Shown: positions 1 to 9,243 of the stretch, in pieces
Numbering within the stretch: the first letter of the stretch is position 1
Layout of the letters: every line of letters starts with the position of its first letter
Assembly: GCA_016291135.1 (NCBI GenBank)
Contig: JAEFAE010000003.1
Location: forward strand, 148,516 to 201,079
Length of the DNA stretch: 52,564 nucleotides
Reading direction: 5' to 3'
DNA from: Bacteroidales bacterium
Lineage (GTDB): Bacteria; Bacteroidota; Bacteroidia; Bacteroidales; F082
Made by a program: the position numbers and the translations under genes
Notes under the pieces: model-generated
Databases searched by the model: none
What the model saw: only the letters and a program-made list of their open reading frames with translations
What the model was told of the DNA's origin: nothing

Positions 1-977
1 CCACCTTCGGCGAGGTCGGCTTCAGCTGCCGCTACGACGAGGAGGAGGTCTATTACGGCTTCACCTCGTTCGTGTATCCGATGACGGTGTTCAAATATGA
101 CATCGAGACCAACAAGTCGGAGGTGTTCCGTGCCCCCGAGGTCGACTTCAAGCCGGAAGACTTCGTCACCGAGCAGGTGTTCGTCATCAGCAAGGACGGC
201 ACCCGTGTCCCGATGTTCCTGACCTACAAGAAAGACCTGAAGATGGATGGCCAGAACCCCACCCTGCTCTATGGCTACGGCGGCTTCAACATCACGCTGA
301 ACCCGGGCTTCTCCACCTCGCGCCTGCCCTTCCTCGAAAATGGCGGCATCTATGCCCAGATGAACCTCCGAGGTGGCAACGAATATGGCGAAGAATGGCA
401 TCTGGCAGGCACCAAGCTCGAGAAGCAGAACGTCTTTGACGACTGCATCGCCTGTGCCGAATACCTGATCCAGAAGGGATACACCTCATCGGACTACCTC
501 GCCCTGAACGGCGGCTCCAACGGCGGTCTGCTTGTCGGCGCGGTGGTGAACCAGCGTCCCGACCTCTTCCGCGTGGCTGTGCCTCAGGTGGGTGTGATGG
601 ACATGCTCCGCTACCACCTCTTCACCATCGGATGGAACTGGGCCAGCGACTACGGCACCAGCGAAGACAACGAGGAGATGTTCCAGGCCCTGTACGCCTA
701 CTCGCCGGTACATACCATCAAGAGTGGTCCGGATGTGCATTATCCCGCCATCATGGTGACCACGGCCGACCACGACGACCGTGTGGTGCCCGCCCACTCC
801 TTCAAATATGCGGCTACCCTGCAGGCGGCCCAGACGGGCGACGAGCCCAAGATCATCCGCATCGATTCCAAGGCAGGTCACGGCGGCGGCAAGCCCGTCG
901 CCAAGGTGCTTGAGGAACAGGCAGACATCTACTCCTTCATCCTCTACAACATGGGACTAAAGTATCCTGCGAAATGA
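1..977 (+). CDS. Prolyl oligopeptidase family serine peptidase (C-terminal part; 5' end outside the window)
   Basis: The reading frame is open from base 3, so the gene starts upstream of the window; only the end of the propeller-to-hydrolase transition and the whole alpha/beta-hydrolase domain are present. The hydrolase domain shows all S9A landmarks: a YGYGGF oxyanion segment, the nucleophile elbow GGSNGG (Ser near base 520), the acidic residue in DHDDRVVP and the catalytic His in GHGGGK near the end. Family members cleave peptides after proline and are cytosolic or periplasmic; the N-terminus is missing, so export cannot be judged. The stop codon overlaps the start of the next gene by four bases (ATGA), which suggests translational coupling. 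The family call is secure; prolyl endopeptidase rather than oligopeptidase B is favoured by the DHDDRVVP segment. Confidence 0.93.
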   Translation, partial: TFGEVGFSCRYDEEEVYYGFTSFVYPMTVFKYDIETNKSEVFRAPEVDFKPEDFVTEQVFVISKDGTRVPMFLTYKKDLKMDGQNPTLLYGYGGFNITLNPGFSTSRLPFLENGGIYAQMNLRGGNEYGEEWHLAGTKLEKQNVFDDCIACAEYLIQKGYTSSDYLALNGGSNGGLLVGAVVNQRPDLFRVAVPQVGVMDMLRYHLFTIGWNWASDYGTSEDNEEMFQALYAYSPVHTIKSGPDVHYPAIMVTTADHDDRVVPAHSFKYAATLQAAQTGDEPKIIRIDSKAGHGGGKPVAKVLEEQADIYSFILYNMGLKYPAK

Positions 978-2431
978 TTCAGAACAAGACTATACGATGG
1001 ACCACGGCGGCGATTTTCATCGCTGCCGCGGTCGTTTATGCCTTGATCTCTCTGGTCAACCATTATCTCTTCCGGACCTACGCCCTGGACCTTGGTTTCT
1101 ACACCCATATCATGTATGACTACGCCCATGGCCGCATCGACAATTTCTTCATGTTCGACAGGGCTCCCCTGAATGTGTTGAGTGACCATTTCGATCTGTA
1201 TCTCATGCTGCTCTCCCCCTTGGTGTATGTGTTCGGGTCCTATACCTTGCTGTTGGTGCAGATTGTGGCGGTGTTGCTGGGAGGATGGGGAGTTTTTAAG
1301 CTGATCAGGACCTATACCGACGACGAGTGGATCCCCTTGCTCGCCGCCACGACCTTTCTCTTTTCGTTTGGGATCATCCATGCCTTGTCGTTCGACTATC
1401 ATTCTAACGTGCTGGCGGCGATGATGCTGCCTTGGCTGCTGTATTACCTCCGACAGCGTCGTTTCGGTCTCGCCACCCTGTTCGTCGTGCTCTTTGTGAT
1501 CGGCAAGGAAAACATGTCGTTGTGGTTGATTTTTATCGCCGTGGGACTGCTTTGGGATTACCGGAAAGACAAAAAAGCCATCTGGTTCCTGGTCAGTTAT
1601 GCTGCCTTCGCACTGACCTATTTCCTAGTGATCAATATGGAGGTGATGCCCAAGCTGGGGAATGCCGGCGACAGCTTCAGGCGGTATGAATGGCTCGGCA
1701 ACAGTTATCCTGAGATTGCCAAATACCTGTTGACCCATCCCGGAGAAGCCCTCAAGATCATGTTCACCAACACAACAGGTTGGCAGGGGTTCGACGGCAT
1801 CAAGGCGGAGTTTTATTGCTGTGCATTGGTGTCGGGAATGTTGCTTACTTTTTTGAAACCCAACTACCTTCTGATGTTGGTGCCCCTGTTTGCCCAAAAG
1901 ATGCTTTCATCCAGTTATGGTTTCTGGGGTTTCGCGGGACAATACAGTGTGGAGTTCGTCCCTGTCCTGGTGATCTCCTCCTTCCAGGTCATCTTAAGAC
2001 TGAAACAACGGTCTTGGCGGTATGCAGTCTCCGGCATCCTGTTGTGCTCGGTGTTGCTGACGACGTTTTACACCGTCAACGATCCTAAAGAACCGATCCA
2101 TCCCGAACTGCTCCGCTTGTATTCCAAGGAACACTATCATCAGGAGGATTTCGACATCGACTATGCCCGGCGTCTGATTGAAACTGTCCCCAAGGATGGG
2201 TACATCTGCGCTGCTTCCATGTTTGTCCCTCGACTCGCCCTACGAGAGCATATTGAAGACTTCGAATGGAATATCAATACCGAAGCCGAATATGTGCTGA
2301 TACCGGCTTCCTATATCGATAAAAAAGCGTCTGGCGGCCAAGTGATCTTTGGTCACCGCGATGCGTTTGAGGTAGTGGAGACCGACGGGACGCTCTATTT
2401 GTTCAAGCGCAAGTCGGTCGCTCAAGAATAA
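974..2431 (+). CDS. DUF2079 family polytopic membrane protein
   Basis: This 485-residue protein has an N-terminal membrane segment, then a periplasmic-looking stretch with an LDLGFY motif, then about eight more hydrophobic segments and a soluble C-terminal tail of about 120 residues. The early LDLGFYTH and DHFDLYL segments and the overall length fit the DUF2079 family, which is related to GT-C type membrane glycosyltransferases. No substrate can be read from the sequence. It overlaps the upstream peptidase gene by four bases, so the two are probably cotranscribed, although no functional link is obvious. It ends two bases before the convergent stop of the next gene. Confidence 0.78.
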   Translation: MIQNKTIRWTTAAIFIAAAVVYALISLVNHYLFRTYALDLGFYTHIMYDYAHGRIDNFFMFDRAPLNVLSDHFDLYLMLLSPLVYVFGSYTLLLVQIVAVLLGGWGVFKLIRTYTDDEWIPLLAATTFLFSFGIIHALSFDYHSNVLAAMMLPWLLYYLRQRRFGLATLFVVLFVIGKENMSLWLIFIAVGLLWDYRKDKKAIWFLVSYAAFALTYFLVINMEVMPKLGNAGDSFRRYEWLGNSYPEIAKYLLTHPGEALKIMFTNTTGWQGFDGIKAEFYCCALVSGMLLTFLKPNYLLMLVPLFAQKMLSSSYGFWGFAGQYSVEFVPVLVISSFQVILRLKQRSWRYAVSGILLCSVLLTTFYTVNDPKEPIHPELLRLYSKEHYHQEDFDIDYARRLIETVPKDGYICAASMFVPRLALREHIEDFEWNINTEAEYVLIPASYIDKKASGGQVIFGHRDAFEVVETDGTLYLFKRKSVAQE

Positions 2432-2433
2432 TC

Positions 2434-3747
2434 TTATTGTATTATAAGTTTTCTGTATAGGGTCTGCTGCTGGAGTTGGCAGTGAACCAGATAGATCCCT
2501 GTGGCGAGACCGTTGAGGGAGATGACATGATCTTTGGAAGCCAGCTGACAGGAAAGCACCTTTTCGCCGGATAAGTTGAACAGATCCACATTGGTAAGTT
2601 CCTGATCCGCAGTGATATGAAGGCATTGCCGAGCGGGATTGGGAAACAGCTGCAGTGAGGGTTCCTGTTGTTCCGTCACCGCTGCACCGGAGTTGATGCT
2701 GATGTCGAAGCCGTTGTCCTCGGAGATCATGACATAGTTGGTGGTGACTACCCGGATCCGGTAATGGTCGCCTGGGGCGATGACCATGGGGATGGTGGCG
2801 TGGATCACCCCGCTTTCGTCCGTGACCCTACGGCCGAGCTCGATGGGTCGGCTGAAACTGCCGTTGGCTTGGGAGAGTTGGGCGATTACCTGATTGGGCT
2901 CCTGGTTGAGGTTGTCGGGTGAGAAGGTGCCGTCGAGCGTAAAGGGGATGTCGATTTCCTCCCCCAGGTGATAGTGGTTCTTCTCAAGTGACCCCAGCTG
3001 TACGGAGGGATTGTATATCAAGAGGATGTCGTCGACATACAGATCGTCGGCGGTGCCTCCCTGCCCCGGCACTTCGTTGGTGCTGATGGTGAACAGGATG
3101 TATCGTGGGTCGTTGCTGGGGCCGGTGCGCTGGAACGGGACGGAGATCCGCCGCCAATAATAGGGCCCTCCCGCCTCGCTGGTACGGATGAAGGTGGCCG
3201 TTGCCATCGCCACCCGTTGGTCGAGGGGATCCATGGTGCCGTTGGAAATCAACTTGAAGTCGGCATCGCCATGCACCACGGTCTTGATCAGTGCCTTCTG
3301 TTCCGGGTTGGTGCTGCGGAAACAGACCCATACCGCCAGGGAGTCCGGCACCCGGTTAATCGGGGTGTTGAAGCGAGCGTCGGATCGTTGGGTGTAGTTG
3401 TAGTTGCCCGTTCCCGTCGCTGACATGCTGCCGGCGTTCATCCTGCCATTCGTCAGGTTGCCGTTGGCGGTGACGCCAACCACGGAAACGGGCCATAGAC
3501 GGGCGCTCTTGCTGCCGTGCGTACCCGGCCGGACTACCTCGGAGGGCTCCACCTGCTGCGAGAGGAGTCCCGTGAAGGTCCCGGACGCCGACTTGGTGGA
3601 ATGCCAACGGACCGGCTCGATGGTATTGTTGTTGGTGCCATAGTTGGCCCAGGTCTCGAAGCCGCGGTTCTCGAATTGGGTGCCGTATTGGGCCTTCATT
3701 TGAAAACCAATGAGGCTGAGGCAGATAAGAAGCAAAAATTTTTTCAT
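2434..3747 (-). CDS. Secreted PCMD-like protein with T9SS sorting domain
   Basis: About 437 residues. The start MKKFLLLICL at 3747 is preferred over an ATG at 3759 because the -7 promoter box lies at 3768-3775 and the later start gives a clean signal peptide ending near MKAQ. The mature part begins FENRGFETWANYG and continues with beta-rich sequence containing DDLYVDDILLIYNP; this pattern resembles the PCMD (putative carbohydrate metabolism) / jelly-roll surface proteins of Bacteroidota. A second beta domain follows, and the last about 75 residues (LFPNPARQ ... GIYLVHCQLQ ... KLIIQ) are a type A T9SS sorting domain, so the product should be exported through the outer membrane and anchored on or released from the cell surface. 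Ligand unknown. Confidence 0.8.
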   Translation of the reverse strand: MKKFLLLICLSLIGFQMKAQYGTQFENRGFETWANYGTNNNTIEPVRWHSTKSASGTFTGLLSQQVEPSEVVRPGTHGSKSARLWPVSVVGVTANGNLTNGRMNAGSMSATGTGNYNYTQRSDARFNTPINRVPDSLAVWVCFRSTNPEQKALIKTVVHGDADFKLISNGTMDPLDQRVAMATATFIRTSEAGGPYYWRRISVPFQRTGPSNDPRYILFTISTNEVPGQGGTADDLYVDDILLIYNPSVQLGSLEKNHYHLGEEIDIPFTLDGTFSPDNLNQEPNQVIAQLSQANGSFSRPIELGRRVTDESGVIHATIPMVIAPGDHYRIRVVTTNYVMISEDNGFDISINSGAAVTEQQEPSLQLFPNPARQCLHITADQELTNVDLFNLSGEKVLSCQLASKDHVISLNGLATGIYLVHCQLQQQTLYRKLIIQ

Positions 3748-3767
3748 TTTAAAAACCATTTGTGTTA

Positions 3768-3793
3768 CAAAGATACAAAAAAGTTTAATTTTG
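3768..3793. promoter_or_regulatory. Divergent promoter pair: PCMD-like gene (-) and glmS (+)
   Basis: A plus-strand TAATTTTG at 3786-3793 matches the Bacteroidota -7 box TAnnTTTG, with a TTTG at 3759-3762 as a possible -33 element at a slightly long spacing. A minus-strand TATCTTTG (read as CAAAGATA at 3768-3775) serves the PCMD-like gene. The two -7 boxes lie only about ten bases apart, so polymerases would compete for the site. Confidence 0.65.
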
Positions 3794-3814
3794 CAATTTT
3801 AATGCCAATCGAAT

Positions 3815-5659
3815 ATGTGTGGAATCGTAGCTTACATCGGGTCGCAGCAAGCCTACCCGATTCTCATTGAAGGACTCAAACGACTTGAATACCGTGGTTA
3901 TGACAGCGCCGGTGTGGCGCTGCTGAACGAAGCGGACGAACTGAATATCTACAAAGCCAAAGGCAAGGTGTCCGATCTGGAGCACTTTGCTTCTGATAAA
4001 GACTGCAGCGGCCATATCGGCATCGCCCACACCCGTTGGGCCACCCACGGGGAGCCCAACCAGGTGAACGCCCATCCCCATCGGTCCCAATCCGGCAACA
4101 TCGCCTTGATCCACAACGGCATCATCGAGAACTACCTCAGCCTCCGCAAGGAGCTTGAGAAACGTGGTTTCCACTTCCAGTCGTCCACCGATACCGAGGT
4201 GCTCACCAACCTCATCGAGGACGTGCAACAGAGCGAACATGTCGACCTCTTCGAAGCCGTTCGCATCGCCTTGAACCATGTGGTCGGCGCTTACGCCATC
4301 GTGGTCCTCGAGAAAGGCCATCCCGACCAGCTCATCGCTGCCCGCAAGGGCAGCCCCATGGTCATCGGCATCGGCGAGGGCGAATACTACATCGCCTCTG
4401 ACGCCACGCCCATCGTGGGCCGTACCCAGAAGGTGGTCTATATCGAAGACGAGCAGGTGGTCCGCATCAAGCTGGGCGAAGAGCTGCACATCAAGACCAT
4501 CCAGGATGTGGAGGCCATCCCCTACGTTCAGGAACTCCAGATGAACCTCGACAGCATCGAGAAGGCCGGTTTCGACCATTTCATGATGAAGGAGATCTAC
4601 GAGCAGCCCACCATCGTGCGCGACACCATGCGTGGCCGGCTGCATCCCGAGGCCAACACCGTCCGTTTGGGCGGCATCCTTCAATACGAGAAGCAGCTGC
4701 TCTATGCCGACAACATCGTCTTCGTGGCTTGCGGCACCTCGTGGCACGCCAGCCTGGTGGGCAGCTACCTCATCGAGAAGCTGGCCAAGATCCGCGTGAA
4801 GGTGGAATATGCCTCGGAGTTCCGCTACCGCGACCCTGTGGTCACCCCGCACGACGTGGTGATCGCCGTCTCGCAATCAGGCGAGACGGCAGATACCTTG
4901 GCCGCCATCCAGCTGGCCAAGGAAAAAGGCGCCGTGGTGCTCGGCATCTGCAACGTCATCGGCTCCTCCATCTCGAGGGCGACCGACGCAGGCATCTATA
5001 CCCATGCCGGCCCGGAGATCGGCGTGGCTTCGACCAAGGCCTTCACCTCGCAGGTGACCGTGATGGCCATGTTGGCCTTGCGTCTGGCCGAGCTGAAGGG
5101 CTCCCTGAAAGACGAGGAGCGCCAGGCCTTCATCGATGAACTCGACCGCATCCCCGAGAAGATCCAGTGGACCCTCGATCACAGCGGCCACGTCAAGGAC
5201 ATCGCATTGAAATACAAGGACGTACGCAACATGCTCTATCTGGGCCGTCTGCAGAACTATCCGGTGGCGCTGGAAGGTGCCTTGAAGCTCAAGGAGATTT
5301 CCTACATCCATGCCGAGGGCTATCCCGCCGCCGAGATGAAACATGGTCCCATCGCCTTGATCGACAAGGACATGCCTGTGGTGTTCATCGCCACCAACCA
5401 CAGTACCTACGAGAAGGTGCTCAGTAACATCCAGGAGGTGAAAGCCCGCGACGGCAAGATCATCGCCATCGTCAGCGAAAAAGACGTGTTGGCCCGTAAG
5501 ATGGCCGATTATGTCATCGAGATCCCGGAGACGGAATGCCTCTACTCGCCCCTGCTGGCCACGGTGCCCTTGCAGATCCTCGCCTACCACATCGCCGTGA
5601 TGCGTGGCTGCAATGTGGACCAGCCCCGCAACCTGGCCAAGTCGGTCACGGTGGAGTGA
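3815..5659 (+). CDS. glmS: Glutamine--fructose-6-phosphate aminotransferase (isomerizing)
   Basis: This 614-residue enzyme makes glucosamine-6-phosphate from fructose-6-phosphate and glutamine, the first step toward UDP-GlcNAc for peptidoglycan and lipid A. The N-terminus MCGIVAYIGS puts the catalytic Cys directly after the initiator Met. HTRWATHGEP and HNGIIEN are glutaminase-site motifs. Two SIS sugar-isomerase domains follow (CGTSWHASLVG, SQSGETADTL, then a second SIS with EGALKLKEISY and GYPAAEMKHGPIAL), and the C-terminus PRNLAKSVTVE is the canonical GlmS end. Length is typical. It stands alone behind a Bacteroidota promoter. No glmS ribozyme-like leader is present: only about twenty bases separate the -7 box from the ATG. 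Confidence 0.98.
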   Translation: MCGIVAYIGSQQAYPILIEGLKRLEYRGYDSAGVALLNEADELNIYKAKGKVSDLEHFASDKDCSGHIGIAHTRWATHGEPNQVNAHPHRSQSGNIALIHNGIIENYLSLRKELEKRGFHFQSSTDTEVLTNLIEDVQQSEHVDLFEAVRIALNHVVGAYAIVVLEKGHPDQLIAARKGSPMVIGIGEGEYYIASDATPIVGRTQKVVYIEDEQVVRIKLGEELHIKTIQDVEAIPYVQELQMNLDSIEKAGFDHFMMKEIYEQPTIVRDTMRGRLHPEANTVRLGGILQYEKQLLYADNIVFVACGTSWHASLVGSYLIEKLAKIRVKVEYASEFRYRDPVVTPHDVVIAVSQSGETADTLAAIQLAKEKGAVVLGICNVIGSSISRATDAGIYTHAGPEIGVASTKAFTSQVTVMAMLALRLAELKGSLKDEERQAFIDELDRIPEKIQWTLDHSGHVKDIALKYKDVRNMLYLGRLQNYPVALEGALKLKEISYIHAEGYPAAEMKHGPIALIDKDMPVVFIATNHSTYEKVLSNIQEVKARDGKIIAIVSEKDVLARKMADYVIEIPETECLYSPLLATVPLQILAYHIAVMRGCNVDQPRNLAKSVTVE

Positions 5660-5701
5660 GTTTCCGTAGGGTTTAGGAGCGTCCCAAGGTCCGGAACTAT
5701 C

Positions 5702-5998
5702 TTACCAGAAATAGAAGAAACTGACCACGCGGCAGAACAGCTCGCGCCACCACGACTGGGTGCGTTCCAGGTCGACGTCTTTGGTGCGGCTACGAAACAC
5801 GTGCAGGTAGTAGAATAGGTTGTGGCTGCGCCATTCCGCAATCAGCGAGTTCAAGGTGCGTTGCATGATGGCCATGTCGGGATCACTTTGTTCACGGATC
5901 TCCTCCAGAAACGCGCGAATGTCTTCCTTGCTCCTGATGAGATAGGAGTCGAAGACATGGGTGTTCTCTTTGGTGAGTCGGATCCGATCGCTATCCAT
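5702..5998 (-). CDS. Small hypothetical protein (98 residues)
   Basis: I do not recognise this protein. It is 98 residues, charged in its first two thirds, and ends with an aromatic tail (SWWRELFCRVVSFFYFW) that could touch a membrane. It has no signal peptide. It begins 11 bases after the stop of the metallophosphoesterase gene on the same strand, so it is probably the last gene of a three-gene operon starting at 7628. The RSHNLFYYLH segment and the general helical character give no family assignment. It is supported as a gene by its position and codon use rather than by homology. Confidence 0.6.
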   Translation of the reverse strand: MDSDRIRLTKENTHVFDSYLIRSKEDIRAFLEEIREQSDPDMAIMQRTLNSLIAEWRSHNLFYYLHVFRSRTKDVDLERTQSWWRELFCRVVSFFYFW

Positions 5999-6009
5999 GG
6001 CACGCTTTG

Positions 6010-6924
6010 TTATTCGTTGTCAAGATCCAGCACGCGGTATTCGTAAGTCACCTTGTCGGCGCAACGAACCACCAGATAGGAGGCTTCGGCCGGGTCGTTG
6101 AGGTTGTCGGTCATCACGTATTTCACACCGCCAAAGGTCTTGGTTTCGCGGTAATGGAAATGTCCCATGAGGACCATCGTGACATCGTTGCGGGCCATCA
6201 GGTCCATGAACGCGTATTGTTCATCCTCAGGAAGGTTGGCGGCAGGGGTCGTGGTGGGGTTATAGGTGGTGCGGAAGAGCCAGTTGTGGCTGATGACGAA
6301 GCAGTAACGGTATTCGTTGCGTTGTCTCAGCTGGGTCTCCAGCCATTCCAGCTGTCTTTTCCCGTGGGTGCCATTGCCTGAGTCGAGGAAGATGAAAAGG
6401 TCTTTGAAGCCACCGGCCGTGTTCACTGTGACGGTATAGGTGGAGGTGTGGAAATACTGTTTGAAGAAGGCGGCGCAGTCGAAATACACATCGTGGTTTC
6501 CGATCACTGGGAAGCAAGGTTTGTCGCTTGCCTGGGTGTCGGGGTTGAAACGAAGCGCTTCTTCGGTCATGCGGAAGCCCGCCTCGCCACTTTCGTTGAC
6601 CAGGTCGCCGGCATGGATGGCCAGGACTGCCTTAGGGTCGTTGCGCATGGCCGTGATGTATTGATACAGACGGTCCTTAGGTCCTTGCGGCGCGATGCTG
6701 TCCCGTTCGGAATAATGCGAGTCGGAACAGGAATAGAAACAGTATTCATCCGGGGCGTTGTCTAGGACGATCGGGTCATGTTGGCTGTTCCAGTCGAGCC
6801 AGTCGGCCACCCTTTCTTCGGTGTCGCTACGGTTGATGACCATGCCCAACACATCGAGGCGGTTGCAGGAAGAAGCCAGCATCAGGCTGGCGGCGAGAAG
6901 GAGGATATAGGTAAGTCTTTTCAT
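6010..6924 (-). CDS. Calcineurin-like metallophosphoesterase lipoprotein
   Basis: About 304 residues. The start at 6924 (MKRLTYILLL) gives a lipoprotein signal with lipobox ASSC near residue 20; an ATG at 6930, overlapping the upstream stop, is an alternative. The body has the calcineurin-like two-metal motifs: SCSDSHY in place of the usual DxH, IHAGDLVNESG (GDxx), VIGNHDVY (GNHD), SHNWLF and GHFHYRETK (GHxH). Members hydrolyse phosphate mono- or diesters; the substrate is unknown. The lipid anchor places it in the envelope. The Cys is followed by NRLD, without the acidic run linked to surface export, so a periplasmic side is likely. It sits between a barrel-like protein gene and a small gene in one operon. 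Confidence 0.85.
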   Translation of the reverse strand: MKRLTYILLLAASLMLASSCNRLDVLGMVINRSDTEERVADWLDWNSQHDPIVLDNAPDEYCFYSCSDSHYSERDSIAPQGPKDRLYQYITAMRNDPKAVLAIHAGDLVNESGEAGFRMTEEALRFNPDTQASDKPCFPVIGNHDVYFDCAAFFKQYFHTSTYTVTVNTAGGFKDLFIFLDSGNGTHGKRQLEWLETQLRQRNEYRYCFVISHNWLFRTTYNPTTTPAANLPEDEQYAFMDLMARNDVTMVLMGHFHYRETKTFGGVKYVMTDNLNDPAEASYLVVRCADKVTYEYRVLDLDNE

Positions 6925-6929
6925 GATCA

Positions 6930-7628
6930 TCAATGTTTATAGGTGCAACCGATGTTAAAAAAGAAACCGTTGTATTGGGCAGACAAGTTGAGCACACCGG
7001 AGGGATGCAGACCGGCTTCACTGGTCAAGCGCCACTGGTCGGTGAGGTCGTAATACCCATGGATGGTATAATAGAACAAAGTGACTCGCTCAATGATGAA
7101 CTCGCGGTAGTTGGAGATGCCGCCGCCGATGTTCCATGGATGGTTTTGGTCAAAGAGGTTGCCTTCAATATTGAAGACCACGTTCATGGGTTCGAAAATG
7201 ACGCCCTCCCCCCCGTTCTTTCTCAGTGGTACTTCGGCGATGTAGCGATTGCAAAGACCCAGTTGGAAATTCCAATGGATATTGCGGTAGCCCAATGTGA
7301 GCACGGCATTGAATTCCTGAAGGTCATAGCTCGTGAAACGACGATAGAGGTAACGGTTTTCGATGTAAGCAAAATCATGACTGGTAAATCCTTCTGTTCC
7401 CATCTGATAGGCCAAATTAAAACTATGTTTGTCAGGTCCGGCTTGGTAGCCTAGATTTACGCCGTTACCGCTATTCGAACGGCAGTAGATGCCTAACGAG
7501 GCATGGGGTCGAAACATTTCGGTACGGTTGTAATCGCCTTCGAGAATGAATTTGGAGTGCATGTAGCCTTGTGAATAGGCCCCGAAAGCAATAAGACCAA
7601 AAAGTGCAATCAATAATATGCGTTTCAT
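6930..7628 (-). CDS. Predicted outer-membrane beta-barrel-like protein
   Basis: This 232-residue protein starts with a signal peptide (MKRILLIALFGLIAFGAYSQ) and continues as alternating polar/aromatic strands (FNLAYQMG, AVLTLGYRNIHW, FFNIGCTYKH) ending in an aromatic-containing terminal strand, the look of a small outer-membrane barrel of eight to ten strands. I do not recognise a named family. It is the first gene of an operon with a metallophosphoesterase lipoprotein and a 98-residue protein; its stop overlaps the alternative start of the next gene. A TATCTTTG box on the minus strand at 7648-7655 gives it a promoter. Confidence 0.7.
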   Translation of the reverse strand: MKRILLIALFGLIAFGAYSQGYMHSKFILEGDYNRTEMFRPHASLGIYCRSNSGNGVNLGYQAGPDKHSFNLAYQMGTEGFTSHDFAYIENRYLYRRFTSYDLQEFNAVLTLGYRNIHWNFQLGLCNRYIAEVPLRKNGGEGVIFEPMNVVFNIEGNLFDQNHPWNIGGGISNYREFIIERVTLFYYTIHGYYDLTDQWRLTSEAGLHPSGVLNLSAQYNGFFFNIGCTYKH

Positions 7629-7637
7629 TGCTTTTTA

Positions 7638-7670
7638 TTTGTCAGGGCAAAGATAGGTTTTTTATCTTTG
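7638..7670. promoter_or_regulatory. Divergent promoters: barrel protein operon (-) and nnr (+)
   Basis: Plus strand: TTTG at 7638-7641 and TATCTTTG at 7663-7670, separated by 21 bases, a good match to the Bacteroidota -33/-7 consensus, 18 bases before the nnr start. Minus strand: TATCTTTG read as CAAAGATA at 7648-7655. The two promoters interleave. Confidence 0.72.
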
Positions 7671-7687
7671 CAGAAAATATCTTCATC

Positions 7688-9217
7688 ATGAAAATCCTTT
7701 CGACAGAACAGATTCGTGAGGCGGATCGCTATACCATTGAGCATGAACCTGTGGCTTCCATCGACTTGATGGAGCGCGCTGCCGGGTCCCTGGTGCCTTG
7801 GTTCGTGGAACGGACCCAGAAAGAAAGCAAAGTGAGCATTTTCTGCGGCATGGGCAACAACGGTGGCGACGGCTTGGTGTTGGCCCGACTGCTCAGCGAG
7901 AAAGAGAGGGTGCCTGTCGTGTATCTCGTCCGTTATGCCGACAAGATGAGTCCCGATTGCGAGACCAACTATAATAGGTTGAAAGAAGCAGGCAAGGTTC
8001 CGATTCTTGATGTGCATAGCGCCGAGGACTTTCCGAAGCTGGAGCATGGCGAGGTGGTCGTGGATGCCCTTTTTGGGACAGGCTTGAACCGTCCCCTTGA
8101 AGGACTTGCCGCGGAGTTGGTGGACTATCTGAACCAGCAGATGGTCATCCGTATCGCCATTGACATCGCTTCCGGTTTGCTGGCCGATGCCCCCACGGAA
8201 TCGAAGTCGGTCGTCAAGGCCGATTACACGCTAACCTTCCAGGTGCCCAAGTTGGCGTTCTTCATTCCGGAGAACGATCCCTACGTGGGTTCCATCGAGG
8301 CCTTCGACATCGGGCTGCATCCCGACTACCTGAACAGCGTTGAAACCCATTACCGGGTCATGCTGAAACCCATCGCCGCAAATTTTCTTCACCCCAGGTC
8401 ACGGTTCTCGCACAAGGGCGACTACGGCCACGCCTTGTTGGTTGCCGGATCGGAAAGCAAGACAGGGGCCGCCCTCTTAGGCGCCAAGGCCTGCATGAAG
8501 ACCGGTGTCGGGCTGCTCACCGTGCTGCTTCCCAAGTCCGCTTGGACCAGCCTTCAGACCACGCTTCCCGAGGCCATGTTCTACCAGTTGGAAGACGACC
8601 GCGACGACCGAAACCGGTACCGTTTCGAGGACTTCGACCGCTTGCAGGCCTATAACGCCATCGGCATCGGTCCCGGTCTGGGCAAGGCCGAGGTGACGGC
8701 GCGTGGCTTGAAAAGGTTGATTCAGGATTGTCAGGTGCCCATGGTGATGGACGCCGACGCGCTGAATATCCTGGCGGAGAATCCCACCTGGCTCTCCTTC
8801 CTCCCCCAGAACACCATTCTGACCCCCCATCCCAAGGAGTTCGAACGCCTCTTCGGTGCCACCGCCAACTCGTTTGAGCGGATCAAGCTGCAACGTGAGA
8901 TGGCGATGAAATACCATATCATCATCATATATAAAGGCGGCTATCCCACCACGGTGCTCTCCGACGGGAGCGTGTTCTTCAACACGGGAGGCAATCCCGG
9001 CATGGCCACCGGCGGCAGCGGTGACGTGCTCACGGGCATGATCCTCTCCCTGCTTGCCCAGCGTTACCATCCTTCCGAAGCCGCTGTGTTGGGCGTGCAT
9101 CTCCATGCTTTGGCGGGTGATCTGGCAGCCGAAGAGCTGGGTCAAGAAGCGATGATCGCCTCCGACATCATCAGCCATATCGGAAAGGCATTCCTATCAC
9201 TTCAAGAGAAACGATAA
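7688..9217 (+). CDS. nnr: Bifunctional NAD(P)H-hydrate epimerase / ADP-dependent NAD(P)H-hydrate dehydratase
   Basis: A 509-residue fusion enzyme that repairs hydrated NADH and NADPH. The N-terminal YjeF epimerase domain (about 1-215) has FCGMGNNGGDGLVLARLL and the ALFGTGLNRPL motif. The C-terminal ribokinase-like dehydratase (about 225-509) has SHKGDYGHALLVAGS, GPGLG, MDADALNIL, LTPHPKEFERL and the signature NPGMATGGSGDVLTGMI. The start at 7688 was chosen because the codon follows the -7 box by 17 bases and begins the typical MKILSTEQIREAD; in-frame sequence farther upstream overlaps the promoter and the neighbouring gene. It is followed 26 bases later by rlmD, with which it may be cotranscribed. 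Confidence 0.96.
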   Translation: MKILSTEQIREADRYTIEHEPVASIDLMERAAGSLVPWFVERTQKESKVSIFCGMGNNGGDGLVLARLLSEKERVPVVYLVRYADKMSPDCETNYNRLKEAGKVPILDVHSAEDFPKLEHGEVVVDALFGTGLNRPLEGLAAELVDYLNQQMVIRIAIDIASGLLADAPTESKSVVKADYTLTFQVPKLAFFIPENDPYVGSIEAFDIGLHPDYLNSVETHYRVMLKPIAANFLHPRSRFSHKGDYGHALLVAGSESKTGAALLGAKACMKTGVGLLTVLLPKSAWTSLQTTLPEAMFYQLEDDRDDRNRYRFEDFDRLQAYNAIGIGPGLGKAEVTARGLKRLIQDCQVPMVMDADALNILAENPTWLSFLPQNTILTPHPKEFERLFGATANSFERIKLQREMAMKYHIIIIYKGGYPTTVLSDGSVFFNTGGNPGMATGGSGDVLTGMILSLLAQRYHPSEAAVLGVHLHALAGDLAAEELGQEAMIASDIISHIGKAFLSLQEKR

Positions 9218-9243
9218 TCCCTCTTATTTCCAAGGCAACTGCA

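Noticed and set aside
3786..3815. Possible glmS ribozyme upstream of glmS
   Set aside because: The distance from the promoter to the start codon is about 20 bases, far too short for the ribozyme, and no matching structure is present.
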